Source: Betaproteobacteria bacterium (GTDB lineage: Bacteria > Pseudomonadota > Gammaproteobacteria > Burkholderiales > UBA6910). Taken from it: a stretch of DNA of 64,000 nt. This document shows, in pieces, positions 49,949 through 58,435 of the stretch. A program made the translations under genes and the position numbers. The stretch spans positions 62,001 to 126,000 of the forward strand of contig JACPEG010000045.1 of the NCBI GenBank assembly GCA_016183615.1, read 5' to 3'. Every line of letters begins with the position of its first letter. The first letter of the stretch is position 1. The notes beneath the pieces were generated by a model, which made no database searches, had not been told where the DNA came from, and worked only from the letters and a program-made list of their open reading frames with translations.

Positions 49949-52716
49949 GCTCGGCGGTGCCCGTCCCCTCGACCGACAAGGACCTGCCGCTCAGGGAGGA
50001 CGTGCGGCTGCTCGGACGGCTGCTGGGCGATACCCTGCGCGAGCAGGAGGGCGAGGCCCAGTTCCAGCTGGTGGAAACCATCCGCCGGACGGCGGTGCGC
50101 TTCCGCCGCGACCAGGACCCCGAGGCGAAAGCGCTGCTGGAGCAGATCCTCGACCGGCTGGATCACCGCGCCACCATCGCGGTAGCACGGGCCTTCACCT
50201 TCTTCTCCCAGTTCTCCAACATCGCCGAGGACCAGCACCACAACCGGCGGCGCCGCGCCCACCTCGCGGCGGGCTCCCGGCCCCAGGAAGGCAGCCTCCC
50301 CTACGCCCTGGAGCGATTGAAGGAGAACGGCATCGGCGCCGGGGACGTGGTGAAGTTCCTGGAGGACGCGCTGGTCTCGCCGGTGCTCACCGCCCACCCC
50401 ACGGAGGTGCAGCGCAAGAGCACCCTCGACGGCCAGCGGCTGATCGCGCGCCTGCTTTCGGAACGCGACCGCATGACCCTCACGCCGGAGGAACTGGCGG
50501 AAAACGAGGAGGCGCTGCGCCGGGTCATCCTCACCCTGTGGCAGACCCGCATGATCCGCTCGTTCCGGCTCACGGTGCAGGACGAGATCGAGAACGGTCT
50601 CGCTTATTACCGCTACACCTTCCTTGCCGAGCTGCCCCGGGCCTACGCGGAGCTGGAGGACCTGCTGTGCCGGGAATTCCAGGCCGACTGCCCTGCAGTG
50701 CCGCCGTTCCTGCGCCTGGGCAGCTGGATCGGCGGCGACCGGGACGGCAATCCCTTCGTCACCGACCAGGTGACGCGCCATGCCATCGAACGCCACTCGG
50801 CGGTGGCCCTCGAACATTACCTGGGAGAAATTCACCAACTGGGGGGCGAGCTGAGCCTGTCGCGGCGCCTGGTGGAGCCGAGCCACGCCCTGTTGGAGCT
50901 GGCGGCGGCCTCCCCCGACCGGGCGGAAAGCCGCGCCGACGAGCCCTACCGCCGGGCGCTGATCGGAATCTATGCGCGCCTCGCGGCCACTGCCGCGGAG
51001 CTGGGCCACACGGTACCGGAGCGCCATCCGGTGGGCGCCGCGCCGGCCTACCGGGACCCGCGGGAATTCCTGCACGAGCTGGACGTGATCATCGAATCCC
51101 TGGAAAGCCACGGCTCGAAGGCCATCGCCCGGGGCCGGCTGCGCAGCCTGCGGCGGGCGGCGGAGGTGTTCGGCTTTCATCTCGCTACCCTCGACCTGCG
51201 CCAGCACAGCGGCGTGCACGAGACGGTGGTGGCGGAGCTGTTCGAGCGGGGCGAGGGCCGCAGCGGCTACGCCGGCCTCGACGAGGCGGAGAAGCGGCGC
51301 TGGCTGCTCGCCGAAATCGCCACCCCGCGCCCCCTGCGCTCGCCCTACCTGGACTACAGCGAGACCGCGGCCTCGGAGCTTCGGATTCTTGAGACCGCCG
51401 CGGAAATCCATCGCCGCTTCGGCCCGGGCGCCATGCCCAACTACATCGTGTCCAAGACCGAGGGCGTGAGCGACCTGCTGGAAGTGGCGCTGCTCTTGAA
51501 GGAAGTGGGGCTGCTCAGCGCCGGCGAGGCGCCCCGCCTCGCTCTCAACATCATCCCGCTGTTCGAAACCATCGCCGACCTGCGTACCTGCGGGAGCGTG
51601 ATGGACGCGCTGTTCTCTCTGCCCTACTACCGCAGCCTGCTCGCCTCCCGCGGCATGACCCAGGAAGTGATGCTGGGCTACTCCGACAGCAACAAGGACG
51701 GCGGCTATCTCACCTCCAACTGGGAATTGCACCAGGCGGAGATCGAACTGGTGCGGGTGTTCGCAAGACACGGCGTGCGGCTGCGGCTGTTCCACGGCCG
51801 GGGCGGCACCGTGGGGCGCGGCGGCGGGCCCGCGTTCCAGGCGATCCTGGCCCAGCCGCCGGGATCGGTGGCCGGACAGATCCGCATCACCGAGCAGGGA
51901 GAGGTCATCGCCAGCAAGTACTCGGACCCGGAAATCGGCCGGCGCAACCTGGAGACCCTGGTGGCGGCCGCCCTGCAGGCGAGTCTCCTCAACGCCGGCC
52001 ATCCGGATGGCCGCGCAGCGCGCTACCACGATATCCTGGAGACCATGAGCCAGGCCGCGTTTTTGGCCTACCGGGACCTGGTGTACGAGACGCCGGAATT
52101 TCGCGTCTTTTTCCAGAGTGCGACGCCCATCAGGGAAATCGCCGAGCTGCACATCGGCAGCCGGCCGGCGGCGCGCAAGAAGTCGGGGCGCATCGAGGAC
52201 CTGCGGGCGATTCCCTGGGTGTTCAGCTGGAGCCTCGCGCGGGTGATGCTCCCGGGCTGGTACGGGTTCGGAAGCGCCGCGCGCGCCTTTCTCGACCGGG
52301 AAGGCGTATCCGGGCTCGCCGAGCTCAAGGAGATGTACCGCAGCTGGCCGTTCTTCCGGGCGCTGTTGTCCAACATGGACATGGTGCTGTCGAAGAGCGA
52401 CCTGGGAATCGCCTCGCGCTACGCCGAGCTGGTGGGGGATCCGGTGCTGCGGGAAAAAATCTTCGGCCGCATCAGAGCCGAGTGGCACCAGACCGTGGAG
52501 ATGCTTTTCGCCATCACCGGCCAGAAGGAATTCCTGTACGACAACCCCACGCTGGCCCGCAGCTTCCGCACCCGAACGCCCTACATCGATCCCCTGAACC
52601 ACCTGCAGGTGGCGCTGCTGCACCGCTTCCGCCAGGGCGACACCGACGACGCGGTGAAGCGCGGCATCCATCTCACCATCAACGGCATCGCCTCGGCGCT
52701 GCGCAACAGCGGGTAG
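49945..52716 (+). CDS. ppc: phosphoenolpyruvate carboxylase
   Basis: 923 residues, typical length. Active-site regions are VLTAHPTEVQRKS, LGSWIGGDRDGNPFV, MLGYSDSNKDGGYLTSNWEL, FHGRGGTVGRGGGPAF and a C-terminal LTINGIASALRNSG. It makes oxaloacetate from PEP and bicarbonate to refill the citric acid cycle. The start overlaps the thioredoxin-like gene by 4 bases, so the two are probably co-translated. Confidence 0.97.
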   Translation: MSSAVPVPSTDKDLPLREDVRLLGRLLGDTLREQEGEAQFQLVETIRRTAVRFRRDQDPEAKALLEQILDRLDHRATIAVARAFTFFSQFSNIAEDQHHNRRRRAHLAAGSRPQEGSLPYALERLKENGIGAGDVVKFLEDALVSPVLTAHPTEVQRKSTLDGQRLIARLLSERDRMTLTPEELAENEEALRRVILTLWQTRMIRSFRLTVQDEIENGLAYYRYTFLAELPRAYAELEDLLCREFQADCPAVPPFLRLGSWIGGDRDGNPFVTDQVTRHAIERHSAVALEHYLGEIHQLGGELSLSRRLVEPSHALLELAAASPDRAESRADEPYRRALIGIYARLAATAAELGHTVPERHPVGAAPAYRDPREFLHELDVIIESLESHGSKAIARGRLRSLRRAAEVFGFHLATLDLRQHSGVHETVVAELFERGEGRSGYAGLDEAEKRRWLLAEIATPRPLRSPYLDYSETAASELRILETAAEIHRRFGPGAMPNYIVSKTEGVSDLLEVALLLKEVGLLSAGEAPRLALNIIPLFETIADLRTCGSVMDALFSLPYYRSLLASRGMTQEVMLGYSDSNKDGGYLTSNWELHQAEIELVRVFARHGVRLRLFHGRGGTVGRGGGPAFQAILAQPPGSVAGQIRITEQGEVIASKYSDPEIGRRNLETLVAAALQASLLNAGHPDGRAARYHDILETMSQAAFLAYRDLVYETPEFRVFFQSATPIREIAELHIGSRPAARKKSGRIEDLRAIPWVFSWSLARVMLPGWYGFGSAARAFLDREGVSGLAELKEMYRSWPFFRALLSNMDMVLSKSDLGIASRYAELVGDPVLREKIFGRIRAEWHQTVEMLFAITGQKEFLYDNPTLARSFRTRTPYIDPLNHLQVALLHRFRQGDTDDAVKRGIHLTINGIASALRNSG

Positions 52717-52738
52717 GCCGCGCTGCCGGTTGATCGAA

Positions 52739-54625
52739 ATGTCTGACCCCAACGACGTAAAAAAATCCTCCCGTCCCGCCCTTGCAATGGCGGCGCTCGG
52801 CGTGGTGTACGGCGACATCGGCACCAGTCCGCTGTATACCATCCGGGAAGTCTTCACCAGCCCCCACCATCCCCTGCCGGTAACCCCGGAAAACGTGCTG
52901 GGCATTCTGTCGCTGGTGCTCTGGTCCCTCATCATCGTGGTGTCGGTGAAGTACGTGGCCTTCATTACGCGGGCGGACAACCGGGGCGAGGGCGGCATCA
53001 TGGCGCTGATCGCCCTCGCGCTGCGCGACGCCGAGAACGACAGGCGGCGCCAGAAATTCGTCATCGTGGTGGGAATCCTGGGCGCCGCCATGTTCTACGG
53101 CGACGGCATGATCACGCCCGCGATTTCGGTGCTCTCCGCCGTCGAGGGGCTGGAAGTGGCCACCCCGGCGCTGAAACCCGTGGTGATCCCGATCACCATG
53201 GCGGTCCTGTTCGCCCTGTTTTTCGTCCAGCGCCACGGCACCGCGCGGGTGGGGCTGCTGTTCGGTCCCGTCATGATGGCCTGGTTCGGAACCCTCGCCG
53301 TGCTGGGCATCTCCGCGCTGATCGAAGCGCCGGGCGTGCTCAAGGCCGTAAGTCCCGGATACGCCGTGGACTTCTTTCTGATTCACAAGACGCTCGCCTT
53401 CGTCATCCTGGGGGCGGTGGTGCTGGCAGTCACCGGCGCCGAGGCCCTCTACGCCGACATGGGCCACTTCGGGCGCAAGCCGATCCAGCTCGCCTGGTTC
53501 GGCTTCGTGCTGCCGGCGCTGCTCCTCAACTACTTCGGCCAGGGCGCGCTGGTGCTGAAAGAGCCGAACGCGGTCCACAACCCGTTCTACCACCTGGCCC
53601 CGGACTGGGCCCTGTATCCGCTGGTGGCGCTGGCCACCCTCGCCACGGTGATCGCCTCCCAGGCGGTGATTACCGGCGCGTTCTCGGTGACGCGCCAGGC
53701 CATGCAGCTCGGCTTCGTGCCGCGCATGGAAGTGCAGCACACCTCGGAAGCGGAAAGGGGCCAGATCTACCTGCCGCTGGTGAACTGGGCGCTGCTCGCC
53801 GCGGTGCTGGCCCTGGTGCTGGGCTTCCGCTCCTCCTCCAACCTGGCGGCGGCCTACGGCATCGCGGTCACCGGCGACATGGTGATCACCTCCATCCTCG
53901 CCACCCTGGTGGCAAGCCGGGTGTGGGGCTGGGGACTCGGCAGGGCGGCGCTGCTGTTCGCGGCGTTCCTGGTGGTGGAGTTGTCCTTCTTCGGCGCCAA
54001 CGTGCTCAAGATCCCCGACGGCGGCTGGTTCCCGCTGGTGGCGGGCGTCGTGGTGTTCGCGGTCATGACCACCTGGAAGCGGGGGCGCGAGCTGCTCTAC
54101 ACCCGGCTCAAGGAGCAGGCCATCGATCTCGAGCCCTTCATCGACGGCCTGGCCCACGGCGAAATCACCCGGGTGCCGGGCACCGCGGTGTTCCTGACCC
54201 AAAACCCGAAGGGCGTGCCGCCCGCGCTGCTCCACAACCTCAAGCACAACAAGGTACTCCACGGGCGCGTGGTGCTGGTGACGGTGGCAGTGAAGGACAT
54301 TCCCTACGTGCCGCGACCGGAGCGGGTGGAGGTGGAACACCTCAAGGAATTCTTCCACCGCGTGACCGTCAACTACGGGTTCATGGACGAGGCGGATCTG
54401 CCCGAGGATCTCAAGCTCTGCGCGCGCTTCGACCTGCCCTTCGAGCTGATGGAGACCTCGTTCTTCATCGGCCGCGAGACCGTGATCCCGCAGATCGGTT
54501 CCGGCATGGCACCCTGGCGCAACAAGCTCTTCATCACCATGTTCCGCAACGCCGGCAGCGCCACCACCTTCTTCCGGCTGCCGCCGAACCGGGTGGTGGA
54601 GATGGGTTCCCAGGTCACCCTTTGA
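52739..54625 (+). CDS. kup: low-affinity potassium uptake protein Kup
   Basis: 628 residues from ATG 52739. The family signature GVVYGDIGTSPLYTIREVF is at residues ~20-38. About twelve hydrophobic segments extend to residue ~440 (for example FLVVELSFFGANVLKIPDGGW), followed by a cytosolic C-terminal domain (VFLTQNPKGVPPALLHNLKHNKVLH). It moves potassium with protons. It lies 22 bases after ppc and may be transcribed with it. Confidence 0.95.
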   Translation: MSDPNDVKKSSRPALAMAALGVVYGDIGTSPLYTIREVFTSPHHPLPVTPENVLGILSLVLWSLIIVVSVKYVAFITRADNRGEGGIMALIALALRDAENDRRRQKFVIVVGILGAAMFYGDGMITPAISVLSAVEGLEVATPALKPVVIPITMAVLFALFFVQRHGTARVGLLFGPVMMAWFGTLAVLGISALIEAPGVLKAVSPGYAVDFFLIHKTLAFVILGAVVLAVTGAEALYADMGHFGRKPIQLAWFGFVLPALLLNYFGQGALVLKEPNAVHNPFYHLAPDWALYPLVALATLATVIASQAVITGAFSVTRQAMQLGFVPRMEVQHTSEAERGQIYLPLVNWALLAAVLALVLGFRSSSNLAAAYGIAVTGDMVITSILATLVASRVWGWGLGRAALLFAAFLVVELSFFGANVLKIPDGGWFPLVAGVVVFAVMTTWKRGRELLYTRLKEQAIDLEPFIDGLAHGEITRVPGTAVFLTQNPKGVPPALLHNLKHNKVLHGRVVLVTVAVKDIPYVPRPERVEVEHLKEFFHRVTVNYGFMDEADLPEDLKLCARFDLPFELMETSFFIGRETVIPQIGSGMAPWRNKLFITMFRNAGSATTFFRLPPNRVVEMGSQVTL

Positions 54626-54763
54626 CCGGGCCCATCGTCGTACCCGTGTTCGGCGCGCCGCGCCGATTCACGCTCCTGCCCGTCGTCATCCCGGGGGAGC
54701 GCACCCCCTTTGGATCGAATACGCATATTAAGGTCAATGCCAGCGAAAATTTCATTGCATGAT

Positions 54764-54887
54764 CGTTGGGCTTCGCAAGCGAAGCCCAACCTACGCGGTG
54801 GTGCCAACGGGGCGGTGGCGCGCATTGCCCGTTGCGCCCGGCGCGCCTTCGGGAACCGGCCGTAGGTTGGGCATTTATGCCCAACAA
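54764..54887. repeat. GTAGGTTGGGC-family repeat with halves in swapped order
   Basis: The first half (54764-54794) is a GTTGGGCTTCGC...GCGAAGCCCAACCTAC hairpin and the second (54862-54887) a GTAGGTTGGGC...GCCCAAC hairpin, 67 bases apart. In the copies at 45301 and 58210 the order is the reverse. The region 54626-54903 between kup and the convergent regulator gene contains no gene that I can support. Confidence 0.85.
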
Positions 54888-54903
54888 TCAATGCCGGCGG
54901 TCG

Positions 54904-55698
54904 TTACCGCCGCTCGCCACCCTTCATGCGGATCAGCTCAAACCGCCCCAGCTCCTTCACCACGTGCTGCTGGCGGCGGCTCACCGGCAGTTTCTCGTCG
55001 AGCCCCTTGAGCAGCACGACCCAGCGCGACTCCCCGCCTTCCTCCCCGATCTTCTCGAATCCGGAAACGTAGTCTTTTGCCACCAGGCAGTTGCGGTGCA
55101 CGCGCACGAAGCGCTCCCCGAATTCCTGCTCCAGGCGCGTCAGCGACTCCTCCAGAAGAAACTCACGCTCCCGGGTGCGGATGGTCACGTATTTCAGTTC
55201 GGCCCGCAGGTAGACCACTTCGCCGACGGGCACCAGCTGAACCCGGCCGCGCTCCTGGACACTCAGGTGGGAGCGGGATCTCGGCCCGATTTCCCTGAGC
55301 ACGTCGAGCCTGAGCGGCGTGATGGCGCGGGCCCGGTTGAGGGCATCGAACAGGCGCCCCAGGCGAATGGGCTTCAGCAGGTAATCGACCGCGTGCACCT
55401 CGAAGGCTTTGATGGCGTAGGCGTCGTAGGCGGTGGTAAAAATAACCGCTGGCGGCTCGTCGAGCTTTCTCAGATGCTGGGCCAGCTCCAGGCCGTCCAT
55501 GCCCGGCATGCGGATGTCGAGCAGCACCACGTCTGCGGCGACCGACTGCAGCAGCGCCAGGGCCGCGGCACCGTTGGCCGCCTCTCCCACCACTTCCAGC
55601 TCCAGCCGCGCCGCGCAATCCTGGAGCAGGTCCCTGAGGCGATTGCGGGCCGGGGCCTCGTCATCCACGATCGCAATGCGCAGGGCCTGGCCGGTCAT
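54904..55698 (-). CDS. LytTR-family response regulator (AlgR-like)
   Basis: 264 residues. The receiver domain has acidic pocket VDDEAP (residues 11-16), phosphoacceptor aspartate 61 in VVLLDIRMPG and the TTAYDAYAIKAF switch region. The C-terminal LytTR DNA-binding domain has VVYLRAELKYVTIRTRE and FVRVHRNCLVAKDYV. It acts with the histidine kinase encoded directly upstream (ATGA overlap). In related bacteria this pair stands beside argH or hemC and is called AlgR/AlgZ; the targets here are unknown. Confidence 0.92.
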   Translation of the reverse strand: MTGQALRIAIVDDEAPARNRLRDLLQDCAARLELEVVGEAANGAAALALLQSVAADVVLLDIRMPGMDGLELAQHLRKLDEPPAVIFTTAYDAYAIKAFEVHAVDYLLKPIRLGRLFDALNRARAITPLRLDVLREIGPRSRSHLSVQERGRVQLVPVGEVVYLRAELKYVTIRTREREFLLEESLTRLEQEFGERFVRVHRNCLVAKDYVSGFEKIGEEGGESRWVVLLKGLDEKLPVSRRQQHVVKELGRFELIRMKGGERR

Positions 55699-56735
55699 GG
55701 GTGGGCCGCTCCCTTTTTGAGCCGCGCGGTGACATACGGAACGGTGATGTGCACCTGGTAGCTCCCCGCGCGCACCTCCGTTTCCAGCCGGGCTTCCTCG
55801 TCGAAGTGCAGCGCCAGGCGCTCGCGGATGTTGGCCAGCGCCATCTTGTTGCCGGCGTGGTGACTGCCTTCCTCGCGATACGGGTTCCTGAGCACGGCGT
55901 GCACTTCGTCGCCCCGCTTGTAGATGTTGATGCTGATCACGCCCGGTTCGGCGGTGGGCTCGATGCCATGGTACACGGCGTTCTCCAGCAGCGGCTGCAG
56001 CACCAGCGGCGGGATCAGCGCCTCGCCCGGCAGGTTGTCCACGTGCCACTCCACCTGCAGGCGCTCGCCCATGCGCAGCTGCTCCAGGGCCAGGTACTGG
56101 CGGCACAGCTCCACTTCCTGCCTGAGCGGCGCGAGCTCCCGGTTGTCCGCCATCAGCACCCGGAACAGCTCGGAGAGGTCCTCCAGGGCCTGCTCGGCGC
56201 GCTTGGGCTCGGAGCGGATGAGGGAAAGCACGGCATTCAGGCTGTTGAACAGGAAATGGGGCCGGATGCGGGCCTGCAGCGCCTGCAGCCGCGCCTCGGC
56301 GAGCGCAGGCGAGAGCGCGCGCCCGCGCAGGTGAAAATACCCGAGCAGCACCAGGGCCACGATAACGCTCACGATCAGGTGCTTGGCCAGGGGCGCCACC
56401 TGGTCCACGCCCACGACCCGCGTCGTGCCGGCGTGAACCAGCACGGCCGCGAGCACCGCGATAGCAACGACGGCTGCGATGCCGGCCCGGTAGGAAAGGC
56501 CCGCAAGCCGGTTGTTCAATGCGTAGGTGGAAACCAGGCAAAGCAGAAGCACCGGCTCGAGCAGCGCCGACCACTCGGTAAACGCCGCCAGCGCCGCCGC
56601 AAAACTGTCGCCCTTCACCAGCGCTGCGGCGAGGGCCATGCCGTTCGCCAGCACCAGCGCCCGCAGCATGATCCCCAGGTTGCGGAAATTGGGCAGGGTG
56701 GGGCGATAGCCGTTTTGATTTATACTTGAGGTCAT
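55695..56735 (-). CDS. LytS/AlgZ-type sensor histidine kinase
   Basis: 346 residues. Four to five N-terminal membrane segments (residues ~25-135) make up a short sensor. The dimerisation/phosphoacceptor region is [23 protein letters not shown] (histidine in RPHFLFN), and the ATP site has [15 protein letters not shown] and a glycine-poor [15 protein letters not shown] segment, all typical of the His_kinase/HATPase 5TM-LytS group. It starts 77 bases from the divergent argH, so the two share a control region. Confidence 0.92.
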   Translation of the reverse strand: MTSSINQNGYRPTLPNFRNLGIMLRALVLANGMALAAALVKGDSFAAALAAFTEWSALLEPVLLLCLVSTYALNNRLAGLSYRAGIAAVVAIAVLAAVLVHAGTTRVVGVDQVAPLAKHLIVSVIVALVLLGYFHLRGRALSPALAEARLQALQARIRPHFLFNSLNAVLSLIRSEPKRAEQALEDLSELFRVLMADNRELAPLRQEVELCRQYLALEQLRMGERLQVEWHVDNLPGEALIPPLVLQPLLENAVYHGIEPTAEPGVISINIYKRGDEVHAVLRNPYREEGSHHAGNKMALANIRERLALHFDEEARLETEVRAGSYQVHITVPYVTARLKKGAAHP

Positions 56736-56812
56736 TCAGACATTTGCGGCGCGATGGACGCACAGCCTCAGGAATTCTGACCGCCGGACCGCCGTTTGAC
56801 AAGCAAACCGCC

Positions 56813-58213
56813 ATGAGCAACAGCCCCAAGGACCCCACCCCAGGCAAAGCCTGGTCGGGCCGCTTTTCGGAGCCGGTGTCCGATCTGGTGAAGCGCTACA
56901 CCGCGTCGGTTGACTTCGACCAGCGGCTTGCCGAGTTCGACATCCAGGGCTCGCTGGCCCACGCGCGGATGCTCCATGCCGCGGGCATCCTGGGTGCCGA
57001 GGACCTGAAGGCCATCGAGCGCGGGATGGCGACGATTCTCGAGGAAATCCGCGGCGGCAAATTCCCGTGGTCCCTGGATCTGGAGGACGTGCACCTCAAC
57101 ATCGAGCGCCGCCTCACCGACCTGGTGGGCGACGCCGGCAAGCGGCTCCACACGGCGCGCTCCCGCAACGACCAGGTGGCCACCGACGTGCGCCTCTACC
57201 TGCGCTCCGCCATTGATGATCTCCTCGCTCTTGTCCGCGCGTTGCAGGGGGCACTCGTCGACCTCGCGGAAAAGCACGTGGACACGGTAATGCCCGGCTT
57301 CACCCACTTGCAGGTGGCGCAGCCGGTGTCCTTCGCCCACCACCTGCTCGCCTATTTCGAAATGCTCAAGCGGGACGCCGGGCGGCTCGCCGACTGCCGC
57401 AAGCGGGTGAACCGGCTGCCCCTGGGCGCGGCGGCACTTGCCGGTACCACCTACCCCATCGACCGGGAGCGGGTGGCGCAGGAGCTGGGCTTCGAGGGCG
57501 TGTGCGAGAACTCCCTGGACGCGGTGTCCGACCGGGACTTCGCCATCGAATTTACCGCCTGCGCGGCACTCATCATGACCCACCTGTCGCGGCTTTCCGA
57601 GGAACTCATTCTATGGATGAGCCCGCCTTTCGGGTTCATCATGCTCGCGGACCGCTTCTGCACCGGATCGAGCATCATGCCCCAGAAAAAGAATCCCGAC
57701 GTGCCGGAGCTGGTGCGGGGGAAAACCGGGCGGGTGAACGGCCACCTGGTGGCGCTGCTCACGCTCATGAAGGCGCAGCCGCTCGCCTACAACAAGGACA
57801 ACCAGGAAGACAAGGAGCCGCTGTTCGACACCGTGGACACGCTCACCGACACGCTGCGCGTCTACGCCGAAATGATGGCGGGCGTGACGGTGAACCAGGA
57901 AGCCATGAAGCGCGCAGCCGCCCAAGGCTACGCCACCGCCACCGACCTCGCCGATTACCTGGTCAAGAAGGGCGTGCCGTTCCGCGACGCCCACGAGGCG
58001 GTGGCGAAAGCGGTGCGCTTCGCCGAGCACAAGGGCTGCGATCTCTCGGCCCTGTCGCTGGCCGAACTGAAGCAGTTTTCCCCGGCGGTGGACGAAGGCG
58101 TGTTTGCGGTCCTTACCCTGGAAGGCTCCCTCAAGAGCCGCAACCACGTGGGCGGCACCGCACCCGAGCAGGTGCGGGCGGCAATCAAGAAGGCCCGCGC
58201 CGCGCTCGGGTAG
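56813..58213 (+). CDS. argH: argininosuccinate lyase
   Basis: 466 residues from ATG 56813. The fumarase/aspartase signature [12 protein letters not shown] is at about residue 285. Other segments are [32 protein letters not shown] and [20 protein letters not shown]. It splits argininosuccinate to arginine and fumarate. The stop TAG (58211-58213) is formed by the GTAGG start of an intergenic repeat. Confidence 0.97.
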   Translation: MSNSPKDPTPGKAWSGRFSEPVSDLVKRYTASVDFDQRLAEFDIQGSLAHARMLHAAGILGAEDLKAIERGMATILEEIRGGKFPWSLDLEDVHLNIERRLTDLVGDAGKRLHTARSRNDQVATDVRLYLRSAIDDLLALVRALQGALVDLAEKHVDTVMPGFTHLQVAQPVSFAHHLLAYFEMLKRDAGRLADCRKRVNRLPLGAAALAGTTYPIDRERVAQELGFEGVCENSLDAVSDRDFAIEFTACAALIMTHLSRLSEELILWMSPPFGFIMLADRFCTGSSIMPQKKNPDVPELVRGKTGRVNGHLVALLTLMKAQPLAYNKDNQEDKEPLFDTVDTLTDTLRVYAEMMAGVTVNQEAMKRAAAQGYATATDLADYLVKKGVPFRDAHEAVAKAVRFAEHKGCDLSALSLAELKQFSPAVDEGVFAVLTLEGSLKSRNHVGGTAPEQVRAAIKKARAALG

Positions 58214-58283
58214 GTTGGGCATTCATGCCCAACATTCCAACCCCGGCAGAATCGTTGGGCTTCGCAGGCGAAGCCCAACCTAC
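58210..58283. repeat. GTAGGTTGGGC-family palindromic repeat overlapping the argH stop
   Basis: GTAGGTTGGGCATTCATGCC starts the element and GCGAAGCCCAACCTAC ends it, with the same two inner hairpins as at 45301. The TAG at 58211 is also the argH stop codon. Confidence 0.9.
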
Positions 58284-58294
58284 GAGGGTGTCCC

Positions 58295-58430
58295 GTAGGC
58301 GCGCAGGGTGCGTCCCACGCACCATTCGTGCGCCGGATTCGGTGCGCAGGGCGCACCCTACGAAAACGCTCGCATTCCGGACCTCAGCGCGATAACCGGG
58401 TCTGGCGCGTAGGGTGCGTCCCACGCACCG
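58295..58430. repeat. second palindromic family: GGTGCGTCCCACGCACC units
   Basis: One full element (58295-58361) starts GTAGGCGCGCAGGGTGCGTC and ends GGGCGCACCCTAC; a half element (58409-58430) has GTAGGGTGCGTCCCACGCACC. Together with the preceding repeat these fill the 222-bp gap between argH and the convergent GGDEF-EAL gene, which ends at 58436. Confidence 0.85.
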
Positions 58431-58435
58431 GTCAA

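Noticed and set aside
49885-53091. 1068-codon open frame on the minus strand
   Set aside because: It lies antisense to ppc and the start of kup, has no family motifs and a composition typical of shadow frames in G+C-rich genes; ppc itself is unmistakable.
56795-56800. TTGACA just before argH as a promoter
   Set aside because: It lies only 13 bases before the start codon, too close to act as a -35 for argH.
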